NCBI RefSeq assembly: GCF_013394855.1
Contig: NZ_JABMLK010000001.1
Location: 2,499,501-2,563,500 of the forward strand
DNA from: Limnobaculum xujianqingii
Lineage (GTDB): Bacteria; Pseudomonadota; Gammaproteobacteria; Enterobacterales; Enterobacteriaceae
DNA length: 64,000 nt
Direction: 5' to 3'
The translations under genes were made by a program, and so were the position numbers. The notes beneath the pieces were generated by a model. The model worked only from the letters and a program-made list of their open reading frames with translations, had not been told where the DNA came from and made no database searches. Shown here in pieces: positions 50,395 through 58,415 of the stretch; position 1 is the first letter of the stretch, and each line of letters begins with the position of its first letter.

Positions 50395-51588
50395 ATGTCT
50401 GGCAGGAAAATGCTCTCAACTACCACGCGATCCACCATTGCATTATTAGCATCGTCGTTGCTGTTAACCATTGGTCGTGGCGCAACGTTACCGTTTATGA
50501 CCATCTATCTGACACGGCGTTTTGCCATGTCCGTTGATGAAATTGGTCTGGCAATGACCATTGCACTAACCGTTGGCGTAGTATTCAGCCTCGGATTCGG
50601 TATTCTGGCCGATAAGTTTGATAAAAAGAACTATATGTTGCTGTCTATACTGGCGTTTATCGGCGGATTTATCGCGATACCGCTGGTTGATCGGGTGGAA
50701 CTGGTGGTCTTTTACTTCGCCCTCATTAACTGCGCTTACTCAGTTTTTTCTACCGTATTGAAGGCTTACTTTTCTGATGTACTTGGGCCCGGTGAGAAAG
50801 CCAGAATCTTTTCGCTCAACTACACCTTTTTGAATATCGGCTGGACCGTTGGCCCGCCGCTGGGCACGTTGCTGGTTATGTACAGCATCAATATGCCATT
50901 TTGGCTGGCAGCCTGTTGTGCAGCATTTCCACTGGTTTTTATACAGCGTTATGTAGACCGGGTTCGTATTGATATGAGCTCAGAAAACAGTGTTGCCTGG
51001 TCTCCCTCCGTATTATTGCGCGACAGAGCGCTGCTTTGGTTTACGCTTTCAGGAATACTGGCGGCATTTGTCAGCCGTTCCTTCGCTGCCTGTATTTCTC
51101 AATATGCTCTGGTAGTTGCAGACAGTGAATTTGCTGAAAAGGTGGTTGCCGTTGTACTACCGGTAAACGCAATCGTCGTCGTATCCCTGCAATATATGAT
51201 CGGCCGACGACTCTCTGAGTCAAACATCCGCCCCTTAATGACTATAGGTACCTTTTGCTTCGTTCTTGGCCTGCTGGGTTTTATGTACTCAGGTAACAAT
51301 CTGTTCCTTTGGGGGCTTGCCGCTGCGGTATTTACCTTTGGGGAACTTATTTATGCGCCGGGGGAATATATGTTAGTCGACAACATTGCCCCACCGGGAA
51401 TGAAAGCCAGCTATTTTTCTGCTCAGGCTCTGGCCTGGCTGGGAGCAGCAGCCAATCCGCTGGCAACCGGCGTAATCCTCACTACACTGCCACACTGGTC
51501 ATTATTCATTATTCTGAGCGTAGGTATTGTGCTGGCCTGGTTGGCTATGCTGCGAGGCATGCAGGTAAAACCCTGGGCGCGTGCATAG
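50395..51588 (+). CDS. ydeE: MFS transporter YdeE
   Basis: A 397-residue twelve-helix major facilitator. LLTIGRGATLPFMTIYL, VVFSLGFGILADKFDKK (the MFS motif A loop) and VFTFGELIYAPGEYMLVDNIAPP closely match E. coli YdeE, which is reported as a dipeptide or arabinose exporter. ATG 50395 is used; an ATG five codons later is possible. It is divergent from eamA, a pair that is also adjacent in E. coli but far from ftsY there. Confidence 0.92.
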   Translation: MSGRKMLSTTTRSTIALLASSLLLTIGRGATLPFMTIYLTRRFAMSVDEIGLAMTIALTVGVVFSLGFGILADKFDKKNYMLLSILAFIGGFIAIPLVDRVELVVFYFALINCAYSVFSTVLKAYFSDVLGPGEKARIFSLNYTFLNIGWTVGPPLGTLLVMYSINMPFWLAACCAAFPLVFIQRYVDRVRIDMSSENSVAWSPSVLLRDRALLWFTLSGILAAFVSRSFAACISQYALVVADSEFAEKVVAVVLPVNAIVVVSLQYMIGRRLSESNIRPLMTIGTFCFVLGLLGFMYSGNNLFLWGLAAAVFTFGELIYAPGEYMLVDNIAPPGMKASYFSAQALAWLGAAANPLATGVILTTLPHWSLFIILSVGIVLAWLAMLRGMQVKPWARA

Positions 51589-51711
51589 CAAAAACATGTA
51601 GCTATCAGCCTGTGCAGAACTGACGAAAAATAATGTGCATTTCTAAATATCACAGGCTATCGCTATAATAGCCGCAGAATAATCCGTCACCGTCAGCCAA
51701 TAGCAGAGTGT

Positions 51712-52323
51712 ATGAGTAAGAAACCACAGCCGCAAAAAACCGGACAAATACGAATCATCGGAGGACAATGGCGAGGCAGAAAGCTACCTGTGCCAGATAG
51801 CCCGGGATTACGCCCAACTACCGATCGGGTTCGTGAAACGCTGTTTAACTGGCTGGCTCCGGTTCTGAATGAAGCTCGATGCCTTGACTGCTTTGCCGGT
51901 AGTGGCGCATTAGGATTTGAGGCACTGTCCCGCTATGCAGGTCAAACCGTGCTGCTGGAATCAGAAAGATCAATCGCTCAACAGTTACAGCAAAATCTAC
52001 AGCTGCTGAAATCAGATAAAGGCCTGGTAGTTCACACCAATGCCCTGCAGTGGCTGGCTCAGGCCGGCACACCATTTGACGTGGTGTTTCTCGATCCGCC
52101 CTTTCGCCGTAATTTACTAACCGAAACCTTCACGCTATTGGAACAACAGGGCTGGTTGGCCGATGAAGCATGGATTTATGTAGAAGCTGAAACAGAACAT
52201 GCGGTTAGTGATGCCCCGGCAAACTGGCATCTGCATCGTGAAAAAACCGCCGGACAGGTGGCCTATCGACTGTATGTTCGACGTTCCCCCTCCATCAATG
52301 AAACCGCAGGAAATGAAGAATGA
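51712..52323 (+). CDS. rsmD: 16S rRNA (guanine(966)-N(2))-methyltransferase
   Basis: A 203-residue Rossmann methyltransferase. IIGGQWRGRKLPVPD at the N-terminus, the SAM motif CLDCFAGSGALGFEALSR and the catalytic DPPF in VVFLDPPFRRN. Methylates G966 of 16S rRNA in the 30S subunit. Its stop overlaps the yhhL start (ATGA). Confidence 0.97.
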   Translation: MSKKPQPQKTGQIRIIGGQWRGRKLPVPDSPGLRPTTDRVRETLFNWLAPVLNEARCLDCFAGSGALGFEALSRYAGQTVLLESERSIAQQLQQNLQLLKSDKGLVVHTNALQWLAQAGTPFDVVFLDPPFRRNLLTETFTLLEQQGWLADEAWIYVEAETEHAVSDAPANWHLHREKTAGQVAYRLYVRRSPSINETAGNEE

Positions 52324-52598
52324 TTAAACAACTATTTATCAATCTGGGACGCCTGCTAATGCTTGGAGTATGGGGAATTCTACTGTTAAACCTGTTTCAC
52401 CCTTTCCCCAGCCCGCTGAAATACTTTATGCATGTGGCGATGGTATTTATGTTCTTCATGCACGGTTTGCAGCTGATAATGTTGAAATCTACGTTGCCTA
52501 AAGATGGTCCAAAACTTACTGGCTGGCAGGAATTTACTATTTTCGTGTTTGGCGTATTTGAATTGCTGGCCTGGCAACAGAAGAACAACAAGAAGTAG
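52320..52598 (+). CDS. yhhL: YhhL, DUF1145 membrane protein
   Basis: 92 residues with three hydrophobic segments (about 6-24, 36-56, 72-84), as in the DUF1145 family. FHPFPSPLKYFMHVAMVFMF and MHGLQLIML are typical. Function is unknown. Translationally coupled to rsmD by a four-base overlap. Confidence 0.9.
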   Translation: MIKQLFINLGRLLMLGVWGILLLNLFHPFPSPLKYFMHVAMVFMFFMHGLQLIMLKSTLPKDGPKLTGWQEFTIFVFGVFELLAWQQKNNKK

Positions 52599-52620
52599 CT
52601 TCTGATGCCACCCATCGTCG

Positions 52621-52944
52621 TCAGCCTTTTCGATCGGGGAAGTAGGGAAAAGTCATCACGTTATTACCCAGCTCAGAAATGCGCACACTTCCCTGAGTGA
52701 GTACTGAATCGATGCGAATAACCGCGTGCATTGGAATATAGCTGCGAGTCACACCGCTGAATTCAGCCTTTAACTTCTCTTCGCTGGGGTCAACCAACAG
52801 TGAACTCTGGCTATCAAAGACAAAACCACCAATTTCAATAAAGCCAAAAATCGCACTTTGATCCAATTCACGAACGTAAAGCTGATAATTTTTACCGTTA
52901 TTCATAAACTGAATCCGGTACAGCGGCTGCTCATTATTATTCAT
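52621..52944 (-). CDS. DUF1820 family protein
   Basis: A 107-residue soluble protein, no signal peptide. YRIQFMNNGKNYQLYVREL, FGFIEIGGFVFD and RSYIPMHAVIRID match the DUF1820 family, common in pseudomonads. Function is unknown. It occupies the place of yhhM (DUF2500) in E. coli but is unrelated to it. Convergent with yhhL. Confidence 0.88.
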   Translation of the reverse strand: MNNNEQPLYRIQFMNNGKNYQLYVRELDQSAIFGFIEIGGFVFDSQSSLLVDPSEEKLKAEFSGVTRSYIPMHAVIRIDSVLTQGSVRISELGNNVMTFPYFPDRKG

Positions 52945-53133
52945 AGACTCATTTATCTCCCGAACAATCGTTGTGTGGCCGGAGAAGGCATTAACGATCG
53001 TGAGGTCATGTTTATCGACTACAATAAAAAAGCGCGGTGCTCTTTTCGGTCACGTAACAGACTGAAAGCTAACATAACCTAGAAAAGAATGCGACTAATG
53101 CATTCTGACAGCGTAATAATCGAAGGATAAGCG

Positions 53134-53760
53134 ATGAGTTGGCCATTTTTAGCAGTGATCTTCTCCGGCTGGATCTACATTGATGCCTCTTACCGCGGGC
53201 CATCATGGCAACGCTGGGTGTTTAAACCTGTCACTATGCTGCTGATGCTACTCTGGGCCTGGCAGGCACCAGAGATAACCACCTTCAGCTATCTGATTCT
53301 GTTCGGTCTGCTGGCCAGTTTACTCGCAGATATTCTTCAGATGATTCCTCAAGACAGAATGTTCTACGCTATAGGGGCTTTGTTTATCTCTCGCCTGCTA
53401 TATACCCTCTATTTTATTAATCCATTAACCCCAAGCTTTTACTGGCTGCCGATCGTTATTTTGCTGGCAGTTGGAGGGATAATAGTCTTATTACTGTGGA
53501 ACCGGCTGGAGGATATGCGCTGGCCAGTGGTGACTTATCTGTTCATCACACTACTGATGGTATGGACTGCCGTTGAAGGCTATATCACTCAAACCAATGA
53601 TATGAGTTTCAGCCAGCTTATTGGCAGCATTTTACTACTGATGGCCAGTACTATTTGGCTATTCAATCGTTACCGCAAACCTTTTCAGGCGGCTGATGCT
53701 GTTATTGCTGTCTGTTATTTTCTGGGACATTTTATGATAGTGCGCGCCCTGCATATTTGA
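53134..53760 (+). CDS. yhhN: YhhN lysoplasmalogenase-family membrane protein
   Basis: 208 residues with about eight hydrophobic helices. Family segments FGLLASLLADILQMIP and FLGHFMIVRALHI are present. YhhN/TMEM86 relatives hydrolyse lysoplasmalogen; the bacterial role is uncertain. In E. coli zntA follows yhhN; here tusA comes next and zntA is missing. Confidence 0.92.
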   Translation: MSWPFLAVIFSGWIYIDASYRGPSWQRWVFKPVTMLLMLLWAWQAPEITTFSYLILFGLLASLLADILQMIPQDRMFYAIGALFISRLLYTLYFINPLTPSFYWLPIVILLAVGGIIVLLLWNRLEDMRWPVVTYLFITLLMVWTAVEGYITQTNDMSFSQLIGSILLLMASTIWLFNRYRKPFQAADAVIAVCYFLGHFMIVRALHI

Positions 53761-53791
53761 TCAAGTCAGGCGAACAAAGCGAGTGGAAGGC

Positions 53792-54040
53792 CTACTCATT
53801 CCCTTTACGGATCAGATAGCGATATGGCAGCTCATCAGTAGACGACTCCAGCAGTTCATGGTCCATAAACCGACAAAAACCGGGGATATCACGAGTAGTC
53901 GCCGGATCGTCAGCAACAATTAACAACGTTTGACCAGCATCCATATGACGAACGGCTTTACGTACCATCATCACAGGCTCAGGACAACGCAGCCCTAACG
54001 CATCAAGGGTTTTATCCGGATTGTCAAATAAATCAATCAT
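53792..54040 (-). CDS. tusA: sulfur carrier protein TusA
   Basis: 82 residues. The persulfide-carrying Cys19 lies in [14 protein letters not shown]. Accepts sulfur from IscS and passes it to TusBCD for 2-thiouridine of tRNA and for other sulfur routes. [13 protein letters not shown] is typical. Divergent from yhhQ across a gap that holds a repeat and a riboswitch candidate. Confidence 0.97.
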   Translation of the reverse strand: MIDLFDNPDKTLDALGLRCPEPVMMVRKAVRHMDAGQTLLIVADDPATTRDIPGFCRFMDHELLESSTDELPYRYLIRKGNE

Positions 54041-54180
54041 TAAGCTCTCTAAGTCACTTTATCAATACCAACAACAACCCGGCTAGTTTAATACGATAAA
54101 CCCCCAGTGCAAATCCACTGAGTAAAAATCTATTACGTTGGAGATAAACACTAAGAATTAGCAGGCTATTTCTAACACGC

Positions 54181-54345
54181 TCAATCGGAGGGAGAGACAG
54201 GCGTGGGGGTCGACTTGGCGTAAGCCAACGAAGTGCCCGTAGCCTGGCTAGGCCCGACGCACTCTACACTCAAGTACAGATTGTCTTCCGGCCGGGCACT
54301 ATATCAATATAGGCACTCTGCTTTTAAGGCCGGAATACCCACTAC
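54181..54345 (+). repeat. dispersed hairpin repeat, copy C (internally shortened)
   Basis: Shares with copies A and B the TCAATCGGAGGGAGAGA-like start, TTGGC-GTAA-GCCAA (54215-54228), GTGCCCGTAG-CCTGGCTAGG, CCCGACGCAC, and the terminal stem TTCCGGCC (54286-54293) with GGCCGGAA (54328-54335). The AAACAGGC, GCGC and GAAACACC hairpins are missing. Unlike A and B, which lie between convergent genes, this copy lies between the divergent tusA and yhhQ. Confidence 0.8.
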
Positions 54346-54464
54346 TGCCAATTTATAAATATCTTCGCCACTAAAACAACCATTGCATTCCCCTCTCAAC
54401 TGAGTATCATCTCCACCTCGCAATAAACAGCGTATAATTTATTCACTATTTCATTTAATGCATA

Positions 54465-54520
54465 GGTTGGGTTCCCTCACCCCAACAGAGTGTTGATACT
54501 CATTTAAAAAGGCTAATATC
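54465..54520 (+). promoter_or_regulatory. yhhQ: candidate preQ1-I riboswitch of yhhQ
   Basis: GTTGGG (54466-54471) pairs with CCCAAC (54481-54486) around the loop TTCCCTCAC, reproducing the GGTTC...CACCC core of preQ1-I riboswitches. A small hairpin GAGT-GTTGAT-ACTC follows. The A-rich tail AAAAAGG (54506-54512) contains the ribosome binding site, eight bases before the yhhQ ATG, and its AGG can pair with CCT in the loop as a pseudoknot. YhhQ imports queuosine precursors, so ligand-dependent hiding of the ribosome binding site makes sense. Confidence 0.55.
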
Positions 54521-55186
54521 ATGTTTGATTTTTCTCCGCAGCAGCGGCTAAAAGCGCTGTTATGGCTATCGTTCTTCCATATTCTGATTATTGCCTCCAG
54601 TAATTATCTGGTTCAATTACCGATCAATATTTTCGGTTTTCATACCACCTGGGGTGCATTTACCTTTCCGTTTATTTTTCTGACCACCGACCTCACTGTC
54701 CGGGTGTTCGGCGCGCCATTAGCACGCAAAATCATTCTGGTAGTTATGATACCGGCGCTGGCCATCTCCTATCTGCTATCTACCCTGTTTTATGATGGTA
54801 CATGGCAAGGCTATCAGGCGATTTATAGCTTTAATATGGTGGTCGCCAGAATTGCTATCGCCAGTTTTATGGCCTACGTGCTGGGGCAAATTCTGGATAT
54901 CTACGTATTTAACCACCTGCGTCAGTTAAAAACCTGGTGGGTCGCTCCCAGCGTCTCTGCGGTTTTCGGCAACCTGAGTGATACCATCGCCTTCTTCTCA
55001 ATTGCGTTCTATAAGAGCAGTAATGCCTTTATGGCCGAAAACTGGGTGGAAATTGCGCTAGTGGATTATGCCTTTAAGCTTATTATCTGTGCTCTGTTTT
55101 TCCTGCCGATGTACGGCATTTTATTAAATGTATTACTGAAACGGCTGGTTCAGATAAATACCCCACAACAGCTTCAACACGGCTAA
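54521..55186 (+). CDS. yhhQ: queuosine precursor transporter YhhQ
   Basis: A 221-residue, about six-helix inner-membrane protein of the YhhQ/QueT (COG1738) family. TFPFIFLTTDLTVRVFG is the conserved segment, and NLSDTIAFFSIAF and DYAFKLIICALFFLPMY are further family motifs. It imports preQ0/preQ1 for tRNA queuosine. A preQ1-I-like structure overlaps its ribosome binding site. Upstream of dcrB as in E. coli. Confidence 0.95.
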   Translation: MFDFSPQQRLKALLWLSFFHILIIASSNYLVQLPINIFGFHTTWGAFTFPFIFLTTDLTVRVFGAPLARKIILVVMIPALAISYLLSTLFYDGTWQGYQAIYSFNMVVARIAIASFMAYVLGQILDIYVFNHLRQLKTWWVAPSVSAVFGNLSDTIAFFSIAFYKSSNAFMAENWVEIALVDYAFKLIICALFFLPMYGILLNVLLKRLVQINTPQQLQHG

Positions 55187-55287
55187 GTGCGGGATAAAAT
55201 TTGGCGGAAAAGCGGTAGAAATGATATTTTTATATCCTGTTCACTGAATCCGAGAAAGCATTTGCTTATCAATGTTAAGGAAGTACC

Positions 55288-55845
55288 ATGCAAAAGTTAG
55301 TCAAAATTGTAGGAGTCTGTTTGTTTGCCGCCAGCCTGATGGCTTGTGATGGCAGTAAAGACCAACCGGCAGCAACCGGAAGTGGTACTTCAGCAGAACA
55401 ATCCGGCCAGACCAGCGTATTAGGCGGCAAAGTCAACTTCACCGTTCCGGATGGTTTACAGGATCAGAGCGGCAAGAGCGGTTCTCAGGCAACCAACATG
55501 GCGGTGTATGCCGATAATGCAGCACAGAAAATGCTAATTGTTATCAGCAGTTCAATGCCGGATGACACGTTGGAAAATCTGATTACCCGTATGGAAGCAC
55601 AGCAGAAAATGCGTGATGCTGAACTGGTCGTGGTTAAAAAAGAAGAAGTTACCGCCGATGGCCAAAAACTTCAGCGCCTTGATACCGCTATTCGTATTGA
55701 CGGTAAGAAAAACTACTCATCGACACTGTTAGGCCAGATCGATAAGCAACTTCTGACTATGCAGCTTACTTACCCAATCGAACAGCAAGCAGATGCTGAA
55801 AAAGCAATTAACCAGTTCATCAGCTCACTGAAAATCAAACCATAA
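55288..55845 (+). CDS. dcrB: DcrB lipoprotein
   Basis: 185 residues with a lipoprotein signal ending LMAC (Cys20), so it is lipid-anchored. The mature domain contains NFTVPDGLQDQSGK and a C-terminal ITRMEAQQKMRDAELVVVKK region, as in E. coli DcrB, needed for entry of phages C1 and C6. Native role unclear; acts at the inner-membrane face of the periplasm. Confidence 0.93.
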   Translation: MQKLVKIVGVCLFAASLMACDGSKDQPAATGSGTSAEQSGQTSVLGGKVNFTVPDGLQDQSGKSGSQATNMAVYADNAAQKMLIVISSSMPDDTLENLITRMEAQQKMRDAELVVVKKEEVTADGQKLQRLDTAIRIDGKKNYSSTLLGQIDKQLLTMQLTYPIEQQADAEKAINQFISSLKIKP

Positions 55846-55864
55846 TATTGCCAGTTTCAGCGCA

Positions 55865-55895
55865 ATAAAAAAGGGGCAACACATTAGTTGCCCCT
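55865..55895 (-). terminator. rho-independent terminator of glpABC
   Basis: On the minus strand AGGGGCAAC-TAATGT-GTTGCCCCT is followed by TTTTTT. It lies about 60 bases past the glpC stop and also follows dcrB on the other strand. Confidence 0.88.
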
Positions 55896-55953
55896 GATAA
55901 CAACGCCATCCCTACAATGTCCCGTTATCTAATACCACTATTATAATCTTCTA

Positions 55954-57156
55954 TTATTCTGCTAACGCCTGAGCCAGCAGGGTTATCGGATGTTCACACT
56001 TCTTACTGGTAGACATCTCTATTTGCCACTTACAGGTTTCACAATCTGACACCACAAAATCAACGCCGCTCTCTTCAATTTGACGGAACAGCGATGCACC
56101 AATTCCTTGTGATGTTTCATAGTTCTCTTTCTTAAAGCCATAAGTACCGGCAATACCACAACACTGAGATTCCAGCACGATTAACTCAACACCGGGAATG
56201 CGCTCCAATAGCGCCAGGGTATATGCCGTCCATCCCATTTTCTCCATATGACACGGAGTATGGTAAGCAATGCGTATTGGGGTATGTTTCAGCTTAAGTT
56301 CTCGCCCTTCAGACAACAGGCGATAAAGATAACGCGTCGCCAGCTCAACCTGTTCACGCACCGGTGAAGTATCAACCCCCAGCAAATGAGGATATTCATC
56401 TCGTAGGGTGAAAGTACAGGTAGAAGAGGTTGCTACCACAGGAATTCCTTTACCAATCACCGCATCAACCAGTGATTCAGCATTCACCTTTGCCTGCTTT
56501 TTAGCCTGATTGATAAATCCGTTGGCAATCAATGGAACGCCACAGCACTTCTCTCTTTTCAGCAACTGCACGCCAATACCCATGGCGTTAAACACCCGCA
56601 CCAAGTCTTTACCCAACTGCGGATGGTTATAGTTAACGAAGCAGCCGTGGAAAAACGCAATTTGCTCATCAAATTTCTGCTGCTCTGTAGCCTGCTTACG
56701 ATACCAGTGGCGGAAAGTACCAAAAGAGTACTTAGGTAACTGACGGCGGTGGTCAATTTTCAGTGCGCTATCCAGCAGTTGCTTAACGGGTTTCAGGCCT
56801 ACTGTAGCATTGACAATAGGAGCAAACGGGGTGGAAAGAGTCCCCATTAAATCAGTATTACTAAGGATGGCATCACGCAGTTTAAATTTAGGTTTACTGT
56901 AATTAATTCTCGCACGCTGAATAATATCGCCAATCTTCACATCTGACGGACAGGCAACTTCACAACGTTTACAGTTGGTACAGTATTTCAAGGCTTCATC
57001 AAACAGTGATGGATCCTTTAAGCGTAAACGCTCACCGTCCGGCCCTGCCTGTTTTGGGCCGGGATAATTAGGGTTAACTTTTGCCACCGGGCAATAGGTA
57101 GTACAGGCAGTACATTTAATACAGTTCTCAAAACTGTTATCCGTTGTCAGGCTCAT
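55954..57156 (-). CDS. glpC: anaerobic glycerol-3-phosphate dehydrogenase subunit C
   Basis: 400 residues. Two 4Fe-4S motifs near the N-terminus (CIKCTACTTYCPVA and CTNCKRCEVACPSD) and two CCG domains (CCGVPLIANG, CCGIAGTYGF). Membrane-attached electron-transfer subunit that passes electrons from GlpAB to the quinone pool. Its ATG overlaps the glpB stop by four bases. Confidence 0.97.
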   Translation of the reverse strand: MSLTTDNSFENCIKCTACTTYCPVAKVNPNYPGPKQAGPDGERLRLKDPSLFDEALKYCTNCKRCEVACPSDVKIGDIIQRARINYSKPKFKLRDAILSNTDLMGTLSTPFAPIVNATVGLKPVKQLLDSALKIDHRRQLPKYSFGTFRHWYRKQATEQQKFDEQIAFFHGCFVNYNHPQLGKDLVRVFNAMGIGVQLLKREKCCGVPLIANGFINQAKKQAKVNAESLVDAVIGKGIPVVATSSTCTFTLRDEYPHLLGVDTSPVREQVELATRYLYRLLSEGRELKLKHTPIRIAYHTPCHMEKMGWTAYTLALLERIPGVELIVLESQCCGIAGTYGFKKENYETSQGIGASLFRQIEESGVDFVVSDCETCKWQIEMSTSKKCEHPITLLAQALAE

Positions 57157-58415
57157 GCTGCCACCTCCGACAGGGCAAGGATCTGTTCTGCGGCATATTG
57201 TGCAGTCACCAGAGAAACTCCAGCCCCACAGCCTTGTGATATTGGGTCATACCCTCCCAATACCGCACCAATAATATAAAGATTATTTAATGACTGACCC
57301 GCCACCGTACCGCGTAACTGTCTATCGGTTTTAACCCCAAAGCGTAAATAGGGCTGTGCGGAGAACATACTTTCCTGAGTCCAGTCAGCACGTTGTGCGG
57401 CATCATGAACATCCAGGCCAAACACCGGCTCATGAATACGATCAAACTCAGCAACTAAGCCATTACTAAAGAAACTACCGCTGGCTAACACCACTTGTTG
57501 AGCCACCACCGGAATATCGGTGTGGTTGCGGGTATAAATACGCGTCACGTTTTGCCCTTCAGTTTCAGCACGCAGTACCGCATCACCTGGCATAAACTGA
57601 CCGCCCAACTGTTGGAAACGGCGGCGTAACGCCATATGCATACGCATACCTAATAATGAAGGCGGCAGCGTTGGTACCAACATAATTGGTTTGCCCACTT
57701 TCTGGCTTAACAGAGATACCGCATCCGGATTTTCCAATCCAATACAGGCTGGCAAGATGAGCGCTTCCACATCATTTGATAAACGAATCAGCTCTTCCGC
57801 CAGTAATTCAGTGTTTTCCGGCAAATCGAGTACTCTGGCAATATTGATCGCCCGGAACTCGCTGGGGTTGTTACGTAAACGATCCAGAGCAGGAACGTGA
57901 AGATAATCAGTAATGGCCTCAATGCCTTTATCGCTCAGAGAACCTGCTGCCAGTTGAGGTTGGAAATCCAGAAAACCCTCAATGCCCACAATAGCAATCT
58001 TCTTCCACGGCAATGGCTGCTCCAGCGCAGCAACCGGCACTTCTGTCGGGCTTAACCAGGTCGCCCGTAAAGTACCTAATGGAGTAACACGCAGATGATT
58101 CTGTTCTATATCACCATGAAACCGTAAGCCGCAATCCGTCAGCAAACGACGAGCTTCTGCCGCCATTCGGCTGACACATTCAGCTCCCAGTAAAGAATAG
58201 GGGTGTTCCGGTGATAGCGCGGCCAACTCGGCCAACGGATGGTTAATTGCCGAACCATCTTCCCGGTAACTGAGAAAATCCAGAGACCCAGAGGAGAAAT
58301 GCAATGCACTCTGCCCGGCGCTGATAATTGCACAGCGTTTGCCCTGTTCCGCCAGCCGGATACCGCAAGTTAGCCCGGCCAGACCACCACCAATAATTGC
58401 CACATCAAATTTCAT
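57153..58415 (-). CDS. glpB: anaerobic glycerol-3-phosphate dehydrogenase subunit B
   Basis: 420 residues from ATG 58415 (MKFDVAIIGGGLAGLTCG), matching E. coli GlpB (419) and well spaced from GGAG. An adjacent ATG at 58418 is possible. An upstream frame opening at 58538 is an artefact of overlap with glpA. Rossmann flavin-binding motif at 5-20, and SALHFSSGSLDFLS. Forms the catalytic unit with GlpA. Overlaps glpA by 11 bases. Confidence 0.95.
   Translation of the reverse strand: MKFDVAIIGGGLAGLTCGIRLAEQGKRCAIISAGQSALHFSSGSLDFLSYREDGSAINHPLAELAALSPEHPYSLLGAECVSRMAAEARRLLTDCGLRFHGDIEQNHLRVTPLGTLRATWLSPTEVPVAALEQPLPWKKIAIVGIEGFLDFQPQLAAGSLSDKGIEAITDYLHVPALDRLRNNPSEFRAINIARVLDLPENTELLAEELIRLSNDVEALILPACIGLENPDAVSLLSQKVGKPIMLVPTLPPSLLGMRMHMALRRRFQQLGGQFMPGDAVLRAETEGQNVTRIYTRNHTDIPVVAQQVVLASGSFFSNGLVAEFDRIHEPVFGLDVHDAAQRADWTQESMFSAQPYLRFGVKTDRQLRGTVAGQSLNNLYIIGAVLGGYDPISQGCGAGVSLVTAQYAAEQILALSEVAA

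Noticed and set aside
53010..53060. Possible terminator AAAAAAGCGCGG-TGCTCTTTT between the DUF1820 gene and yhhN
   Set aside because: Stem contains mismatches, and it lies upstream of both divergent genes, where a terminator would not be expected.
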